Assembly (NCBI GenBank): GCA_030425685.1
Contig: JAUIAD010000005.1
Location: forward strand, 1 to 64,000
From: Gammaproteobacteria bacterium
Lineage (GTDB): Bacteria > Pseudomonadota > Gammaproteobacteria > Coxiellales > Coxiellaceae
DNA length: 64,000 bases
Reading direction: 5' to 3'
Under the pieces are notes generated by a model, which was not told where the DNA came from, ran no database searches, and worked only from the letters and a program-made list of their open reading frames with translations. Numbering within the stretch: position 1 is the stretch's first letter; each line of letters starts with the position of its first letter. This document shows, piece by piece, positions 49,851-59,928 of this stretch. Position numbers and translations under genes: made by a program.

Positions 49851-51242
49851 TTACGCGGAGAGTATACGCATTAAGTTTTTCCAATCCTCTTGTATATCAA
49901 GAGAGTTCCCCAAAAGCTCTTTAATTTTACGACAGGCATGTAGAACCGTTGTGTGGTCGCGGCCATTAAAAGCATCACCAATTTCGGGCAAGCTATGATT
50001 CGTTAATTCTTTAGCTAACGCCATCGCCACCTGTCGTGGACGGGCAATAGAGCGATTGCGTCGTTTTGATAATAAATCAGCAACTTTAACTTTATAATAT
50101 TCAGCAACTGTGCGTTGAATATTATCGATAGTCACTAGTTTTGCTTGTAAGGTCAGTAAGTCTTTCAATGCGTCACGTGTAAACTCAACCGTAATGGGTT
50201 GCCCAGTAAAATGCGCATTAGCAATAACACGCTTTAATGCCCCTTCTAATTCACGGACATTGGATTGAATATTTTTAGCAATAAAAAAAGCGACTTCGTG
50301 TGGAAAATTAATTCCTGACTGTTCTGCTTTTGTCATTAAAATAGCGACTCGCGTTTCTAATTCAGGAGGCTCAACAGCAACCGTTAATCCCCAACCAAAA
50401 CGTGATTGTAAGCGTTCCTCAAGACCATTAATTTCTTTCGGATAACGATCGCAGGTCAAAACAATTTGTTGCTGACCATCTAACAGGGCATTAAAAGTAT
50501 GAAAAAATTCTTCTTGTGAGCGGTCTTTACCAGCAAAAAACTGAATATCATCGATTAATAACGCATTGACAGTACGATAATAACGTTTAAATTCATTCAT
50601 CGCGTTGCGTTGCAGCGCTTTAATCATATCGGCAACAAAGCGCTCTGAATGTAAATATAATATTTTCGCATTGGGGTTTTGTTTTAAGATCTGGTTACCC
50701 ATCGCGTGAATTAAGTGCGTTTTACCTAAACCCACACCGCCATATAAAAATAATGGGTTGTAAGCTTGCCCGGGGTTTTGCGCCACTTGCAGGGCAGCTG
50801 CGCGAGCCAATTGGTTAGACTTACCTTCAACAAAATTATCAAAGGTAAAATGTGGATTAAGATTGCTGTGTGTTGGTGCATTTGCTTTGCCAAAAGAAAT
50901 TTTAGGTTTTTCTTTTTCCGGCGCAGCGACAACAGCCGGCGCGGGTTGCGTATCATTGGGGACAGTTGTTTTACTACCAATTTCTAGTTTAATAGAGGGA
51001 GGTGTACCTTCACACAATTCTGCTAATAATTCATTAATACGAGATAAAAAGCGCTCATTGACCCACTCAAGCACAAAGCGATTGGGGGCTAACAACAATA
51101 AGCTATTGTTATCTTTTTCCACAACATGGAGTGGGCGTATCCACGTGCTAAATTGTTGCGCGGAGATTTCATCGCGCAGATAATCTAAGCACTTTTCCCA
51201 TATGGAACGCGCTGGGCTTTCACAACTTAGATCGACTGACAC
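49851..51242 (-). CDS. dnaA: Chromosomal replication initiator DnaA
   Basis: It binds DnaA boxes and melts oriC. Domain I begins [25 protein letters not shown]; domain III has [16 protein letters not shown] and LLIDDIQFF; domain IV has the DnaA-box-binding signature [19 protein letters not shown]. The GTG start at 51242 is chosen because AAGGAG lies 7-9 bases before it, giving about 463 residues. An ATG 45 bases upstream has no such site. dnaA is about 31 kb from rpmH/oriC and transcribed toward it. Confidence 0.96.
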   Translation of the reverse strand: MSVDLSCESPARSIWEKCLDYLRDEISAQQFSTWIRPLHVVEKDNNSLLLLAPNRFVLEWVNERFLSRINELLAELCEGTPPSIKLEIGSKTTVPNDTQPAPAVVAAPEKEKPKISFGKANAPTHSNLNPHFTFDNFVEGKSNQLARAAALQVAQNPGQAYNPLFLYGGVGLGKTHLIHAMGNQILKQNPNAKILYLHSERFVADMIKALQRNAMNEFKRYYRTVNALLIDDIQFFAGKDRSQEEFFHTFNALLDGQQQIVLTCDRYPKEINGLEERLQSRFGWGLTVAVEPPELETRVAILMTKAEQSGINFPHEVAFFIAKNIQSNVRELEGALKRVIANAHFTGQPITVEFTRDALKDLLTLQAKLVTIDNIQRTVAEYYKVKVADLLSKRRNRSIARPRQVAMALAKELTNHSLPEIGDAFNGRDHTTVLHACRKIKELLGNSLDIQEDWKNLMRILSA

Positions 51243-51353
51243 AGGTTTGCTCTCCTTGTTAATGACAAAAAAATAACGACTGACCAATATTTTTTCAGGT
51301 CAGAAAAGTAATAAAAAGACATTATTGCTGCAGAGGTGAATATTCTATAGTGT

Positions 51354-51362
51354 TGTGGATAA
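51354..51362 (-). promoter_or_regulatory. DnaA box upstream of dnaA
   Basis: A perfect TTATCCACA (read as TGTGGATAA on the plus strand) about 112 bases before the dnaA start. A single box at this position is typical of dnaA autoregulation. Confidence 0.6.
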
Positions 51363-51391
51363 GTTATCTAGAAAAAGTTTGTTTCAATTTA

Positions 51392-52318
51392 TTACCTTAA
51401 AAGTATAGATAAAATAGCCATGCGTATAGCGACGCCATTTCTCACTTGATGCAAAATAACAGATTGATTTCCATCAGCAACTTGTGGACTGATTTCCACG
51501 TTTCGATTCATCGGGCCAGGGTGCATAACAATCGCATCGGCTTTAGCGTGTGAAAGTGTTTCAGGGGTTAAGCCAAATGCTTGATGAAATTGTGTTTCGT
51601 CAACAAAGTGTTGTTCTACCATGCGTTCTTTTTGTAAACGCAGCGTCACGACAACATCCGCCTCTTTTAATCCAGTGACGAGATTTGTGACAAGCTTAGC
51701 ACCTTCCCACAAGGTATCTTCAGGTAAGAGCGCTTCAGGGGCGATTAAGCGGATATCTTTAACACCCATCGTAACTAAACCATCGACCAAAGAACGGGCA
51801 ACACGCGAGTGTCGTAAGTCACCGACAATAGCAACCGATAAGGTAGACCAGGCTGATTTATGCTGGGAAATAGTTAATAAGTCGAGTAAAGCCTGAGTAG
51901 GGTGTTGGCGCCATCCTTCGCCGGCATTAATAATCGCCGCATCCGTTTTTAAATTATCGGCAACCCACTGCATAATGCCATTGTCAGCATGACGAATAAC
52001 AAATGCAGAAACGCCCATGGCTTCAAACGTATGAATTGTATCGAGTAAGCTCTCACCTTTGGTCAGTGCTGAGGTGCTCATATCAGGGTTAAGCACAATC
52101 GCGCCCAGGCGCTCGGCAGCAATTTGAAAAGAGTTGCGAGTGCGCGTGCTTGATTCAAAAAACAAATTCGCGACGACCTTGCCTTTTAGTAGGTCCAACT
52201 GTTTATTATTTGCAATGGTGTCATCAAGAAAAGTACTAGCTGTGGATAAAATATCTCGAATGGTCGCTGCATCAAGCTGTTCCATGCTAGTAAGGTGTTT
52301 TAAAGATGACGTGTTCAT
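51392..52318 (-). CDS. pyrB: Aspartate carbamoyltransferase catalytic subunit
   Basis: It forms carbamoyl-aspartate in pyrimidine synthesis. It has the carbamoyl-phosphate motif FESSTRTRNSFQIAAERLGA, then HPTQALLDLLTI, with HPGPMNR near the C-terminus. About 308 residues from the ATG at 52318. No pyrI is adjacent, so it may form a simple trimer, or a form with an inactive DHOase elsewhere. It sits downstream of ruvX. Confidence 0.95.
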   Translation of the reverse strand: MNTSSLKHLTSMEQLDAATIRDILSTASTFLDDTIANNKQLDLLKGKVVANLFFESSTRTRNSFQIAAERLGAIVLNPDMSTSALTKGESLLDTIHTFEAMGVSAFVIRHADNGIMQWVADNLKTDAAIINAGEGWRQHPTQALLDLLTISQHKSAWSTLSVAIVGDLRHSRVARSLVDGLVTMGVKDIRLIAPEALLPEDTLWEGAKLVTNLVTGLKEADVVVTLRLQKERMVEQHFVDETQFHQAFGLTPETLSHAKADAIVMHPGPMNRNVEISPQVADGNQSVILHQVRNGVAIRMAILSILLR

Positions 52319-52394
52319 GATGTAGATACCTATTGTTCGTAACGGTCTCAGCTGATGGACCCGCACAGTACATAAAGTCTTATGCCCTGAGTTG

Positions 52395-52796
52395 TTACTG
52401 TTGTTCTCGTAGCCAAGATTCTAAAATAAGCTTAGCAGCATAGCTATCAATATTTGTTTTGGTATGTTGTCTCGCTTCGACGGTGGTTAATCGCTCGTCT
52501 ACTTTGTAAACAGGAAGATTAAAGCGAGCGTGCAGGCGATTAGCAAATTTTGTCGCCAGTCGCGTCGTATTTTGCTCTGTACCATCCATATTTAATGGGA
52601 TGCCAACAATGATGCCATCGGCATGCCAGGTTTTAATCAATGTCTCAATGGCATCCCAATTGGGAATGCCGTCTTGCGCTTTTAGAGTTGGCAATGGATT
52701 GGCTGAAGCAGTAATGGTCTGGCCAACAGCAACGCCAATGCGCTTCATGCCAAAGTCAAAACCCAACAACGTATTATGATCAGGCACGTTATCCAT
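52395..52796 (-). CDS. ruvX: Putative Holliday junction resolvase/16S rRNA-processing nuclease YqgF
   Basis: An RNase H-fold nuclease. The family start is [17 protein letters not shown] and it has the [12 protein letters not shown] block with catalytic acids. The ATG at 52796 is used, giving 133 residues. It overlaps the yqgE end by 8 bp, the common yqgE-ruvX-pyrB order of gammaproteobacteria. Confidence 0.93.
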   Translation of the reverse strand: MDNVPDHNTLLGFDFGMKRIGVAVGQTITASANPLPTLKAQDGIPNWDAIETLIKTWHADGIIVGIPLNMDGTEQNTTRLATKFANRLHARFNLPVYKVDERLTTVEARQHTKTNIDSYAAKLILESWLREQQ

Positions 52797-53337
52797 GCCC
52801 AACCTGAGTCGATAGCTTATTGATATCAAGGCCAATAATCTCAGCTGCTTTTACCCAGCGCTCGGTGATTGGGGTATCAAAAAGAATTTTTGCGGCAGCG
52901 GGCACAACGATCCAATCATTGCGCGCAATTTCACTTTCAAGTTGACCGTCACCCCAACCCGAGTAGCCCAGTGTTATCAGAAAATCATCGGGCCCCTTAC
53001 CGTTAGCAATCTCTTGCAGCATTTCTTTGGAGGCAGAGATCATGACTTCCTCTTTATCATCAACAGTATTGGGATAAAGAATAAAGCCATGCTCTTGGCC
53101 AACCGGTCCGCCCATTAAAACAGGTAGGGTCGACACAGATTGCTTACTAATCGCAATGCCAAGGTGCTCGAGCACATTGCCAAGGTTAATTTGTAAGGGT
53201 TTGTTAATGGTCATGCCAAGCGCACCTTTGTCGTTGTGTTCGTAAATAAATACAACGGACTTGCTAAAATTAGGATCAGCCAGTGATGGCATGGCAACTA
53301 AAAAGTGGTTTTCTAAAGTTTTTTCTTTAATAGTCAT
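52789..53337 (-). CDS. yqgE: UPF0301/DUF179 protein YqgE
   Basis: A conserved protein of unknown function, 182 residues from the ATG at 53337. It starts [32 protein letters not shown], the DUF179 signature, and carries the GGPV block and [12 protein letters not shown] longer frame reading back through the pckA promoter region is unlikely. It precedes ruvX as in E. coli. Confidence 0.92.
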   Translation of the reverse strand: MTIKEKTLENHFLVAMPSLADPNFSKSVVFIYEHNDKGALGMTINKPLQINLGNVLEHLGIAISKQSVSTLPVLMGGPVGQEHGFILYPNTVDDKEEVMISASKEMLQEIANGKGPDDFLITLGYSGWGDGQLESEIARNDWIVVPAAAKILFDTPITERWVKAAEIIGLDINKLSTQVGHG

Positions 53338-53433
53338 GGTGCTTTCTATTATACCTGCAATACCTCTATCCACAAGGAACATAATTTGACATAATTCGAC
53401 TTCAGAATACTTTAGTAACCCTAGGGATCGAAC

Positions 53434-54981
53434 ATGAACCATACTGCTACCGCTACGAGACACACTGATTTATCGATTGAAGAACTCATTAACGCTGCAT
53501 TAAAAAACCAAGAAGGCACGTTAAGTGCGACCGGTGCTTTGTCAGTGACAACCGGCAAACGCACCGGGCGATCACCAAAAGATCGCTATATTATCAAAGA
53601 TAGTATTACCGAAAATGCCGTAGACTGGGGTTCGATCAATCAACCGATTGAGCAAGAAAAATTTGCTGCTTTATGGTCGCGTGCTGAGGACTATTTGTCG
53701 TCGCGTGATGTTTATGTCGCCCATTTACGCGTGAGTGCCGACAACGAATATTTTATTCCCGTAACGGTAACAACAGAAACTGCTTGGCATAATTTGTTTG
53801 CTAATAATTTATTTATTCGACCTAATGGTGATCATACGGACGGTAAGCCTGCTTGGGAAATAATGAGTGCACCCGGTTTGGCAACGGAGCCACAGCGTGA
53901 TGGCGTTAATAGCGATGGTGTTGTGATGATTAATTTCTCAGAACGTAAAGTATTGCTCGTTGGCATGCCTTACGCCGGAGAAATGAAAAAAGCGATGTTT
54001 ACGGTGTTAAATTTTATGTTGCCGCAAGAAGATGTATTACCTATGCATTGTGCCGCTAATCTTGGTAAAGACGGCGATGTTGCTTTATTTTTTGGTTTGT
54101 CTGGTACGGGCAAAACAACATTATCAGCTGATCCTGAGCGCTTTCTGATTGGTGATGATGAACATGGTTGGAGTAGTACGGGCGTATTTAATTTTGAAGG
54201 TGGTTGTTACGCTAAATGTATTGATTTATCACGTGAGAGAGAACCTGTTATTTGGGATGCCATAAAACGCGGCGCCATTATGGAAAATGTTGTTTTAAAT
54301 GAAAATGGAGAACCCGATTACAGTGACACCAGTTTAACGCAAAATTCGCGTACGGCTTATCCACGTGAACACATTCCACTGCGCGTATTGGAAAATAAAG
54401 CTGGCTTGCCGCAAGCGGTGATTTTTTTAACGTGTGATCTTTATGGTGTTTTGCCACCGGTGGCGTTATTAACGAAAGAGCAAGCGGCTTATCATTTCTT
54501 AAGTGGTTATACCGCCTTGGTCGGTAGTACCGAACTTGGAAGTGCTGCTGGGGTTAGTTCAACATTTAGCACGTGTTTTGGGGCGCCTTTCTTTCCACGA
54601 GCAGCAACGGTTTATGCCGAATTATTAATGAAGCGTATTGAGGAGTCTGATGCGCAAGTATATCTAGTCAATACTGGCTGGACAGGTGGCGCCTTTGGTA
54701 AGGGCGGCAAGCGTTTTTCGATCCCAACAACGCGTGCTGTGGTTCGCGCTATTTTAAGCGGTGAATTACGTCAGCAAGAATTGGTAACGTTGCCTGGATT
54801 TAATATCGCCATTCCAACACACATTACAGATGTTGATAGTGCTGTGCTAAATCCACGAAATACATGGGCAGACAAGGACGCTTTTGATGCACAAAATGAA
54901 GTGTTGATGCAAAGTTTTCACGATAATTTTACGCGCTTTTCTGTGCCAGATATTATTCGTCAAGCAGGGCCACAACGTTAA
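53434..54981 (+). CDS. pckA: Phosphoenolpyruvate carboxykinase (ATP)
   Basis: It converts oxaloacetate and ATP to PEP, the first step of gluconeogenesis. It has the P-loop GLSGTGKT (residues 221-228), then [20 protein letters not shown], and the metal-binding block before it. 515 residues is near the 540 of E. coli. It is divergent from yqgE with a short intergenic region, and yggS follows by 6 bp. Confidence 0.96.
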   Translation: MNHTATATRHTDLSIEELINAALKNQEGTLSATGALSVTTGKRTGRSPKDRYIIKDSITENAVDWGSINQPIEQEKFAALWSRAEDYLSSRDVYVAHLRVSADNEYFIPVTVTTETAWHNLFANNLFIRPNGDHTDGKPAWEIMSAPGLATEPQRDGVNSDGVVMINFSERKVLLVGMPYAGEMKKAMFTVLNFMLPQEDVLPMHCAANLGKDGDVALFFGLSGTGKTTLSADPERFLIGDDEHGWSSTGVFNFEGGCYAKCIDLSREREPVIWDAIKRGAIMENVVLNENGEPDYSDTSLTQNSRTAYPREHIPLRVLENKAGLPQAVIFLTCDLYGVLPPVALLTKEQAAYHFLSGYTALVGSTELGSAAGVSSTFSTCFGAPFFPRAATVYAELLMKRIEESDAQVYLVNTGWTGGAFGKGGKRFSIPTTRAVVRAILSGELRQQELVTLPGFNIAIPTHITDVDSAVLNPRNTWADKDAFDAQNEVLMQSFHDNFTRFSVPDIIRQAGPQR

Positions 54982-54987
54982 AAATCA

Positions 54988-55671
54988 ATGTCGATAGCAG
55001 AAAATCTACAAAAAGTTCAGCAACAGATACGATTAGCTGAAAAAAAATATCAGCGCGATAAAGACAGCGTTAGCTTATTGGCAGTTAGCAAAACGCATAC
55101 TGCCGATAAGATTGTTGAAGCTGTGGCTGTTGGACAAAGAGACTTTGGTGAAAATTATCTGCAAGAAGCGTTGGAAAAAATAAGTGCCTTGGCCGAATTA
55201 AATTTACAATGGCATTTTATTGGCGCCATCCAGGCCAATAAGACCAGAGCGATTGCCGAAAACTTTTCCTGGGTTCACAGCGTTTCACGCGAAAAGATCG
55301 CGGAAAGATTACATTTGCAACGGCCTACCAATTTGCCCCCCTTAAATATTTGTATCCAAATTAATTTAAATGAAGAAAAAAGCAAATCGGGGTTATTGTT
55401 AGAGGATATTGAGGGATTTATTGAAACATTAGCTCCACTCAATCGATTGCGCGTTAGGGGGTTGATGGTGATCCCAGAAAAAATAGATGCTTTTGACAAG
55501 CAGCTAGAGAATTATCAACGCGTCACTGACTGTTTTGATCAATTAAATAAAGCAGGTTTTTCATTGGATGTGCTATCGATGGGAATGTCGCAAGACTTGT
55601 CAGCGGCTATTGCCGCGGGTAGTACGATGGTGCGAGTGGGAACGGCTATTTTCGGTGCTCGTGGGCTTTAA
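54988..55671 (+). CDS. yggS: Pyridoxal phosphate homeostasis protein (PLPBP/YggS)
   Basis: A PLP-binding TIM-barrel protein that buffers vitamin B6. It has the PLP-lysine block LLAVSKTHTADKI, GENYLQEALEK, WHFIGAIQANK and MGMSQDLSAAIAAGSTMVRVGTAIFG. 227 residues. It lies 6 bp after pckA and is followed by proC and yggT, the usual yggS-proC-yggT cluster. Confidence 0.94.
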   Translation: MSIAENLQKVQQQIRLAEKKYQRDKDSVSLLAVSKTHTADKIVEAVAVGQRDFGENYLQEALEKISALAELNLQWHFIGAIQANKTRAIAENFSWVHSVSREKIAERLHLQRPTNLPPLNICIQINLNEEKSKSGLLLEDIEGFIETLAPLNRLRVRGLMVIPEKIDAFDKQLENYQRVTDCFDQLNKAGFSLDVLSMGMSQDLSAAIAAGSTMVRVGTAIFGARGL

Positions 55672-55685
55672 TAGGAGGAATATAA

Positions 55686-56507
55686 GTGTCATTAAGTAAT
55701 AAAAAAATTGCTTTTATTGGCAGTGGTAATATGGCAAGAAGCCTGGTCTCGGGTTTAATTCAAAACGATTTCCCCGTTAAAAGTATTTGGGTGTCCGGAA
55801 GAACGGCTGAAAAGAAAGCTTATTTTTCGCAAGTGTTTAAGGTTAATATTGCCGCATCCAATATCGATGCCGTCAAGGCAGCGGATGTTATTGTCTTATG
55901 CGTAAAGCCCTATCAACTACAAACTGTCTGTGAGGAAATAAAAAGCGCGGTCGGCGAAAAAAAACCATTAATTATTTCAATAGCCGCAGGGGTAACAACA
56001 ACATCGATAGCAAATTGGCTGGATGAAAACGTTGCCATCGTGCGCACCATGCCGAACATGGCCAGTGCGATTGCGTCAGGCGCAACTGGTTTATTTGCTA
56101 ATAAATATGTGAATGAAGATCAGCATGAGTTTGCAGAGTCTTTATTACGCTGTGTCGGTTTGACCGTCTGGGTTGAAAATGAAGGATTGTTGGATAGTGT
56201 CACCGCTTTATCTGGTTCTGGGCCCGCTTATGTGTTTTTATTAATGGAAGCAATGCAATCGGCTGGTGAGAAACTGGGTTTGTCTCCCGAACAAGCAGAG
56301 TTATTAACCAAGCAAACGCTAATTGGTGCGTCGCGTATGGCATTAGAAAGCGAAGCGCCCGTTGCGCAGTTACGACAGCAGGTGACATCCAAGGGTGGAA
56401 CAACAGAACAAGCAATTGCAACGTTTGAAACCGGTAGTTTTTCACAGTTGGTAGAAAAAGCGATGGAGGCTGCCTTTTGTCGTGCTGGTGAGATAAGTGA
56501 GGAATAA
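55686..56507 (+). CDS. proC: Pyrroline-5-carboxylate reductase
   Basis: The last step of proline synthesis. It has an N-terminal IAFIGSGNMARSL dinucleotide fold, SIAAGVTT, and VTALSGSGPAYVFLLMEAM. 273 residues. A GTG start with a strong AGGAGG 8 bases upstream. Confidence 0.95.
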   Translation: MSLSNKKIAFIGSGNMARSLVSGLIQNDFPVKSIWVSGRTAEKKAYFSQVFKVNIAASNIDAVKAADVIVLCVKPYQLQTVCEEIKSAVGEKKPLIISIAAGVTTTSIANWLDENVAIVRTMPNMASAIASGATGLFANKYVNEDQHEFAESLLRCVGLTVWVENEGLLDSVTALSGSGPAYVFLLMEAMQSAGEKLGLSPEQAELLTKQTLIGASRMALESEAPVAQLRQQVTSKGGTTEQAIATFETGSFSQLVEKAMEAAFCRAGEISEE

Positions 56508-56561
56508 TTTGCTTCCCCTTTTAGCGACTTGGCGTCAAACAAATAAAACAGGAGCCATACA

Positions 56562-57137
56562 ATGACCCTTTTAATTTCAATACTGCGTTTTGTTTTCGAT
56601 TTTTTTATTTATATTTTAATCATACGCATGCTATTGCAAAAGCTCGGCGCAAATTATTTCAATCAAATAACCCAGTTTGTTATTAAGCTGACGAACCCGG
56701 TTGTCAAACCAACACAGCGTATTTTGCCTGGGTATAAAGGGTTTGATTTTGCCATTATTGCATTATTTTTTATTCTGCAAGTGATTGAGATCTATTTGCT
56801 ATTCGGCTTAGGTGGCTATCCCTTGGCAAATGTTTTGGGCGTGTTATTAATAGTGATTGGCGAGTTAGGCACGAAGATCGTTAATATTTACTTCTTTGCC
56901 ACGATTATTCTCGGCGTTGTCAGCTGGTTCCCAGCCCTGCAAACGGGGCCTGTCGCAGAGATTGTACAGATAATCTGTGAGCCTCTTATCAAGAAATTCC
57001 GGCGTTTTATTCCAACTTTTGCAGGTTTAGATTTTGCCCCATTGGCGCTGATTATTGTCGCATTGGCAGTTAACTACTTGATTTTCAATCCAATAATACG
57101 GGCCGGGTTTGGTCTGCTGCTTTCTGTGGGAAGCTAA
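56562..57137 (+). CDS. yggT: YggT family membrane protein
   Basis: 191 residues with two repeated YGGT domains of two helices each, containing TNPVVKPTQRILPGYKGFDFA and CEPLIKKFRRFIPTFAGLDFAPL. Membrane protein of uncertain role, linked to osmotic tolerance and cell shape in relatives. A CAGGAG site precedes the ATG, and it follows proC by 54 bp. Confidence 0.93.
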   Translation: MTLLISILRFVFDFFIYILIIRMLLQKLGANYFNQITQFVIKLTNPVVKPTQRILPGYKGFDFAIIALFFILQVIEIYLLFGLGGYPLANVLGVLLIVIGELGTKIVNIYFFATIILGVVSWFPALQTGPVAEIVQIICEPLIKKFRRFIPTFAGLDFAPLALIIVALAVNYLIFNPIIRAGFGLLLSVGS

Positions 57138-57255
57138 TTAACGTTATGGGGATTGATTCGTTGCAAAGATTAGATTAGCATGAGGGTAACAAAAATATTC
57201 CCCTTTGATCAAAAAATATCAAAATGAATCCAATTAGAACAACAGGAGCAACCTA

Positions 57256-57582
57256 ATGGGCGAGCACGTTCATGAGACGAATGACACCGATTTTGAAAAC
57301 GATGTATTAAATGCAGATAAGCCAGTCTTAGTAGACTTCTGGGCAGAGTGGTGCCAACCATGCAAAATGATTAGCCCAATCGTTGATGAAGTAGCGGGCG
57401 AGTTTGCTGATAAAGTCAAAGTATGCAAAGTCAATGTCGACGATAACACCGATACACCGCAAAAATACGGTGTCAGAGGTATTCCTAGCCTACTTATTTT
57501 TAAGGATGGCAGTGTAGTAGCAACGAAAGTTGGTGCTCTAAGCAAGTCGCAATTAACTGCCTTTTTAGAAGAAAATATATAA
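57256..57582 (+). CDS. trxA: Thioredoxin 1 with a WCQPC active site
   Basis: A cytoplasmic disulfide reductase, 108 residues, with the full thioredoxin fold: [12 protein letters not shown], cis-Pro in VRGIPSL, and conserved Asp in VLVDFW. The active site is WCQPC (residues 32-36) instead of the almost universal WCGPC. It is followed by rho, the common trxA-rho order. An AGGAG is 10 bases before the ATG. Confidence 0.92.
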   Translation: MGEHVHETNDTDFENDVLNADKPVLVDFWAEWCQPCKMISPIVDEVAGEFADKVKVCKVNVDDNTDTPQKYGVRGIPSLLIFKDGSVVATKVGALSKSQLTAFLEENI

Positions 57583-57744
57583 ATAACAGGTAGTTAATTT
57601 GAATAAGGATAGGGTTTAATAATGTTACAGGGAGTTCTTGCAATCTAATGGTTAACTTAATAAAATGGCCATCGGTTGTCCTAACAACGTCATCAAGTAA
57701 TCCCATCATTTTCAGGTTTACTCCATTGTAAGTAAAAGAAACAA

Positions 57745-57761
57745 ATAGCCTTTCAGGCTAT
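57745..57761 (+). terminator. Small hairpin in the rho leader
   Basis: ATAGCCT and AGGCTAT make a 7-bp stem with a three-base loop, about 28 bases before the rho ATG. No T-run follows. rho leaders are often attenuated, but the sequence alone does not show this. Confidence 0.25.
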
Positions 57762-57788
57762 CAACAACACAGGTTTGAAGAAACTGCT

Positions 57789-59045
57789 ATGAACTTAACT
57801 GAATTAAAGAAAAAATCGGTCCCTGAGTTGACGAAAATAGCGCAGGGTATGAACCTTGAGCATGTGTCACGCTCACGCAAGCAAGATATTATTTTTAATA
57901 TTTTGAAGGCATTGGCCAAAAAAGGTGAGGACATTTTTGGTGATGGGGTTTTAGAAATTCTGCAAGATGGTTTTGGTTTTCTTCGTTCTAGTTTTGGCTC
58001 TTATTTACCGGGCCCTGATGATATTTATGTTTCACCAAGCCAAATTCGCCGCTTTAATTTGCGCACCGGTGATACGGTTTCTGGCAAGATTCGCCCGCCA
58101 AAAGAAGGTGAGCGTTACTTTGCATTATTGCAGGTTAATGAAATTAATTTTGATACCCCTGAATCTTCACGTAATAAAATCCTTTTTGAAAACTTAACGC
58201 CGCTTTTTCCTGACGAGCCATTACAAATGCAAATTGGTAATGGTAGTACAGAAGATATTACCGCGCGCATTATTGATTTAGCCGCACCGATTGGTAAAGG
58301 GCAGCGTGGTTTGGTTGTGTCGCCGCCGAAAGCGGGTAAAACGATGATGATGCAAAATATCGCGCACTCTATTGCTAATAACCACCCTGAGTGTATGTTG
58401 ATTGTATTATTAATTGATGAACGTCCTGAAGAAGTGACCGAAATGCAACGCTCAGTTAAAGGCGAAGTGGTTGCCAGTACCTTTGACGAACCGGCATCCC
58501 GTCACGTACAAGTAGCCGAGATGGTTATTGAAAAAGCCAAACGCTTGGTTGAACATAAAAAAGATGTGGTTGTTTTACTCGACTCTATTACTCGTTTAGC
58601 ACGTGCTTACAATACCGTCATTCCAGCGTCAGGTAAGGTATTAACAGGTGGTGTTGATGCCAATGCATTGCAACGACCAAAGCGTTTCTTCGGTGCAGCG
58701 CGAAATGTTGAGGAAGGTGGTAGCTTAACGATTATTGCCACCGCTCTTGTTGATACCGGTTCCAAAATGGATGACGTTATTTACGAAGAGTTTAAAGGTA
58801 CCGGTAATATGGAAGTTCACCTTGATCGCCGTATTGCTGAAAAACGTATTTTCCCTGCTATTAATATCAATCGTTCTGGTACGCGTCGTGAAGAATTAAT
58901 GATTAAGCCTGATGAGTTACAGAAGGTGTGGATCTTGCGTAAGATCTTGCATCCTATGGATGAGTTGGCCGCTAGTGAATTTTTAATTGATCGCCTTAAA
59001 CTTTCTAAGACCAATAATGACTTTTTTGATTCTATGAAGGGATAG
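57789..59045 (+). CDS. rho: Transcription termination factor Rho
   Basis: A hexameric RNA helicase. It has an N-terminal RNA-binding domain ([39 protein letters not shown]), Walker [12 protein letters not shown] (about 175-185), and [15 protein letters not shown]. Its 418 residues match E. coli (419). It follows trxA, with no other gene between. Confidence 0.97.
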   Translation: MNLTELKKKSVPELTKIAQGMNLEHVSRSRKQDIIFNILKALAKKGEDIFGDGVLEILQDGFGFLRSSFGSYLPGPDDIYVSPSQIRRFNLRTGDTVSGKIRPPKEGERYFALLQVNEINFDTPESSRNKILFENLTPLFPDEPLQMQIGNGSTEDITARIIDLAAPIGKGQRGLVVSPPKAGKTMMMQNIAHSIANNHPECMLIVLLIDERPEEVTEMQRSVKGEVVASTFDEPASRHVQVAEMVIEKAKRLVEHKKDVVVLLDSITRLARAYNTVIPASGKVLTGGVDANALQRPKRFFGAARNVEEGGSLTIIATALVDTGSKMDDVIYEEFKGTGNMEVHLDRRIAEKRIFPAININRSGTRREELMIKPDELQKVWILRKILHPMDELAASEFLIDRLKLSKTNNDFFDSMKG

Positions 59046-59047
59046 GT

Positions 59048-59143
59048 TGCACGCAAAGACGCTAAGAGGAGGCAAAGAACGCTAGGGGGAGAAATAGCCC
59101 TTACCCATTGCGTGCTTTGCGTCCCCTTAGCGCCCCCGCGTGA
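59048..59143. repeat. Imperfect inverted repeat downstream of rho
   Basis: GCACGCAAAGACGCTAAG at 59048-59065 reappears inverted, with small changes, in GCGTGCTTTGCGTCCCCTTAGCG near 59110-59132, with CCCCCGCGTG after it. It is a long imperfect hairpin of the ACGCAAAGACGC type seen dispersed in many bacterial genomes, and could also act as a terminator. Confidence 0.55.
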
Positions 59144-59153
59144 AACAAATATT

Positions 59154-59819
59154 ATGAAACAACACGACATCACCGCCATACAACCATTAACAAGCTCAAT
59201 CACCTTCATCCGTCTAACACCACAACATAAACCACTTCAGCACCAAGCCGGTCAATACATAGAAATAGAAAGCCAAGCTCAGCAATGCATTCCCTTATCG
59301 ATAGCTAACGCTCCCCGTGACGATGGCAGCTTAGATTTTTATATCCGCCATCTACCCGAAGACACCGACGCGATTATTCTATTAGAGCACTTAACATCAG
59401 CAGAACATGCAACAATCCTAGGCCCTTTCGGCAACTGTATCTTGCACGCAAAACCCAATCTGCCGATACTCTTTCTTGCGGGTGGTACAGGCTTCTCACA
59501 AATAAAGGCGATGATAGAGCAAGCAATCATAAACGATGACCAGCGCGCCATGGAATTATACTGGGGCCTAAGGCATCAGGAAGATATTTTTTTGCAGGCA
59601 TTATTGGATGAGTGGCAAGAAAAACTAAACTTTAAATACCACATCACCCTTAGAGACGAAGGCTACCCACAAGAGACACTGCTCGCTAACCACCCAGACC
59701 TTACCAACAAAATCATCTACTCAAGCGGTCCATGGAGCATGACCGATAGCGCCCTAGCCTTGTTTCTGAAACACGGCATGAAGCGTGAAAATATGCACTC
59801 TGACCGTTTTGCGTTCTAA
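59154..59819 (+). CDS. NAD(P)H-flavin reductase (Fre-like)
   Basis: A ferredoxin-reductase-fold enzyme of about 221 residues. It has the flavin motif IPLSIANAP (RxYS-like variant), FLAGGTGFSQIKAMIE for NAD(P)H, and the ending MHSDRFAF matching Fre. ATG at 59154; no strong ribosome binding site is seen. The IPLSIA block lacks the usual Arg-Pro-Tyr-Ser, as in Fre enzymes that bind flavin loosely. It is the last core gene before the accessory patch. Confidence 0.85.
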   Translation: MKQHDITAIQPLTSSITFIRLTPQHKPLQHQAGQYIEIESQAQQCIPLSIANAPRDDGSLDFYIRHLPEDTDAIILLEHLTSAEHATILGPFGNCILHAKPNLPILFLAGGTGFSQIKAMIEQAIINDDQRAMELYWGLRHQEDIFLQALLDEWQEKLNFKYHITLRDEGYPQETLLANHPDLTNKIIYSSGPWSMTDSALALFLKHGMKRENMHSDRFAF

Positions 59820-59823
59820 AAGC

Positions 59824-59856
59824 GTGTAAATCTGCAGTTGAACTGCGGATTTACAC
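59824..59856. repeat. Palindromic repeat, copy 1, upstream of the first DUF4143 ATPase
   Basis: A 33-bp imperfect palindrome bounded by GTGTAAATC and GATTTACAC with an inner CTGCAGTT/AACTGCGG stem. It is 28 of 33 or better identical to copy 2 at 59896-59928. Confidence 0.8.
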
Positions 59857-59895
59857 GGAAATACTTGCTTTTTTGTTAAATTTTGCGATAAAATT

Positions 59896-59928
59896 GTGTA
59901 AATCTGCAGTTGGACTGAGGATTTACAC
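59896..59928. promoter_or_regulatory. Palindromic repeat, copy 2, abutting the ATPase start codon
   Basis: The 33-bp imperfect palindrome ends exactly at the base before the ATG. The only Shine-Dalgarno match, GAGG at 59917-59920, lies in its right arm. If the hairpin forms in mRNA, ribosome access is blocked. Confidence 0.7.

Noticed and set aside
54355-54372. CACGTG motif in pckA as a parS site
   Set aside because: The flanks (TATC...AACAC) break the palindrome; it matches the parS consensus poorly.
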